DNA of 6,258 nucleotides from Akkermansiaceae bacterium. GTDB lineage: Bacteria; Verrucomicrobiota; Verrucomicrobiia; Verrucomicrobiales; Akkermansiaceae. Location of the stretch: positions 1 through 6,258 of the forward strand of contig JALZUI010000005.1 of NCBI GenBank assembly GCA_023301545.1, in the 5' to 3' direction. The position numbers and the translations under genes are program-made. Every line of letters starts with the position of its first letter. Position 1 is the first letter of the stretch. Shown here piece after piece: positions 5,905 through 6,258 of this stretch. Under the pieces are notes generated by a model. That model did no database searches, was not told the origin of the DNA, and was given only the letters and a program-made list of their open reading frames with translations.

Positions 5905-6258
5905 GAATTTCCGTAGTGAAACCTCAGTGCGGAGAGTCCGTAAAGCGTAGCGGTCTCTACCCGTAAAACTAACTCTCCCATCGAGATCGGTATAAACCCT
6001 TCAGACTCGGCACGATCGAGCTCTAAGGGGGCAAAGTCCCCCTCAGGCCCAACTAATAACGAGACCTCCTGAGGCTGATTCAGCTCACTGAGAGCAGTTT
6101 TCATATCCTGTGCATTATCGCGGAGCGAAGCCACCAGCTTAAGCCCAAGCCCCCAATCAGAAACCTCCGAGAACTTAATTGGTTCACGCACCTCAGGCAT
6201 CCAAGCCTGCTTACACTGTTTGGCAGCTTCCATCGCAATCCGCTGCCATTTCTCGGCT
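5901..6258 (-). CDS. rsmE: 16S rRNA (uracil-1498-N3)-methyltransferase RsmE, C-terminal part
   Basis: SPOUT-fold, SAM-dependent enzyme that methylates N3 of U1498 in 16S rRNA within the small subunit. Only the last 118 codons are in the window; the gene reads in from beyond 6258. The reading frame stays open through the edge, and the residues before the Met at 6231-6233 (EKWQRIAMEAAKQC) are the family's conserved helix, so that Met is internal and not the start. Further motifs are the SAM-binding LLVGPEGDF and the knot segment ISMGELVLRVETATLYGLSAL near the C terminus; the family more often has GPEGGF and LRTETA, so there are conservative changes only. The stop (TAG on the minus strand, 5901-5903) lies inside the last bases of the AIM24 gene. 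The amino-terminal PUA-like domain is outside the window. Confidence 0.95.
   Translation of the reverse strand, partial: AEKWQRIAMEAAKQCKQAWMPEVREPIKFSEVSDWGLGLKLVASLRDNAQDMKTALSELNQPQEVSLLVGPEGDFAPLELDRAESEGFIPISMGELVLRVETATLYGLSALRFHYGNS

Noticed and set aside
6231..6233. ATG (minus strand) as the start of a short 110-aa protein
   Set aside because: The frame continues past it to the window edge with conserved RsmE residues, so the Met is internal.

Overview
The window carries the distal end of a division and cell wall (dcw) cluster, ddl-ftsQ-ftsA-ftsZ, on the + strand, followed by an AIM24-family gene (+) and the 3' part of rsmE (-). The sequence is almost entirely coding and looks like the core chromosome of a Gram-negative-type, peptidoglycan-making bacterium. 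I see no mobile element, CRISPR array, tRNA or rRNA. The gene order, the divergent FtsZ (GGGTGSG signature, altered T7 loop, very long acidic linker) and the near absence of Shine-Dalgarno sites suggest the PVC superphylum, most likely a Verrucomicrobiota (Opitutia-like) genome. This placement rests on remembered family features, not on a search.

Layout: positions 1-64 are non-coding upstream sequence (possibly including the last codons of an upstream gene) with a 7-bp inverted repeat just before ddl. ddl (65-1012), ftsQ (1029-1994), ftsA (2003-3202) and ftsZ (3224-5095) follow with gaps of 16, 8 and 21 bp. A strong intrinsic terminator lies at 5128-5158. The AIM24 gene (start chosen at 5212, end 5904) is a separate unit, and its stop overlaps by 4 bp the stop of the convergent, truncated rsmE (5901 to the window edge).

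How they work together: Ddl makes the D-Ala-D-Ala dipeptide for peptidoglycan precursors. FtsQ links the cytoplasmic division machinery to periplasmic septal synthesis. FtsA is the actin-like membrane tether that binds the conserved C-terminal peptide of FtsZ, and FtsZ forms the Z ring. Co-transcription would couple precursor supply to septum assembly. AIM24 (unknown bacterial function) and RsmE (16S rRNA U1498 methylation) have no evident link to division.

The genes themselves are recognisable families. The most interesting part is FtsZ: nucleotide-binding motifs are kept, but the T7 catalytic loop has lost two of its three hallmark residues, and a linker of about 280 residues with a 150-residue stretch that is 43% Asp/Glu, followed by an Arg-rich island, separates the GTPase core from the C-terminal peptide.
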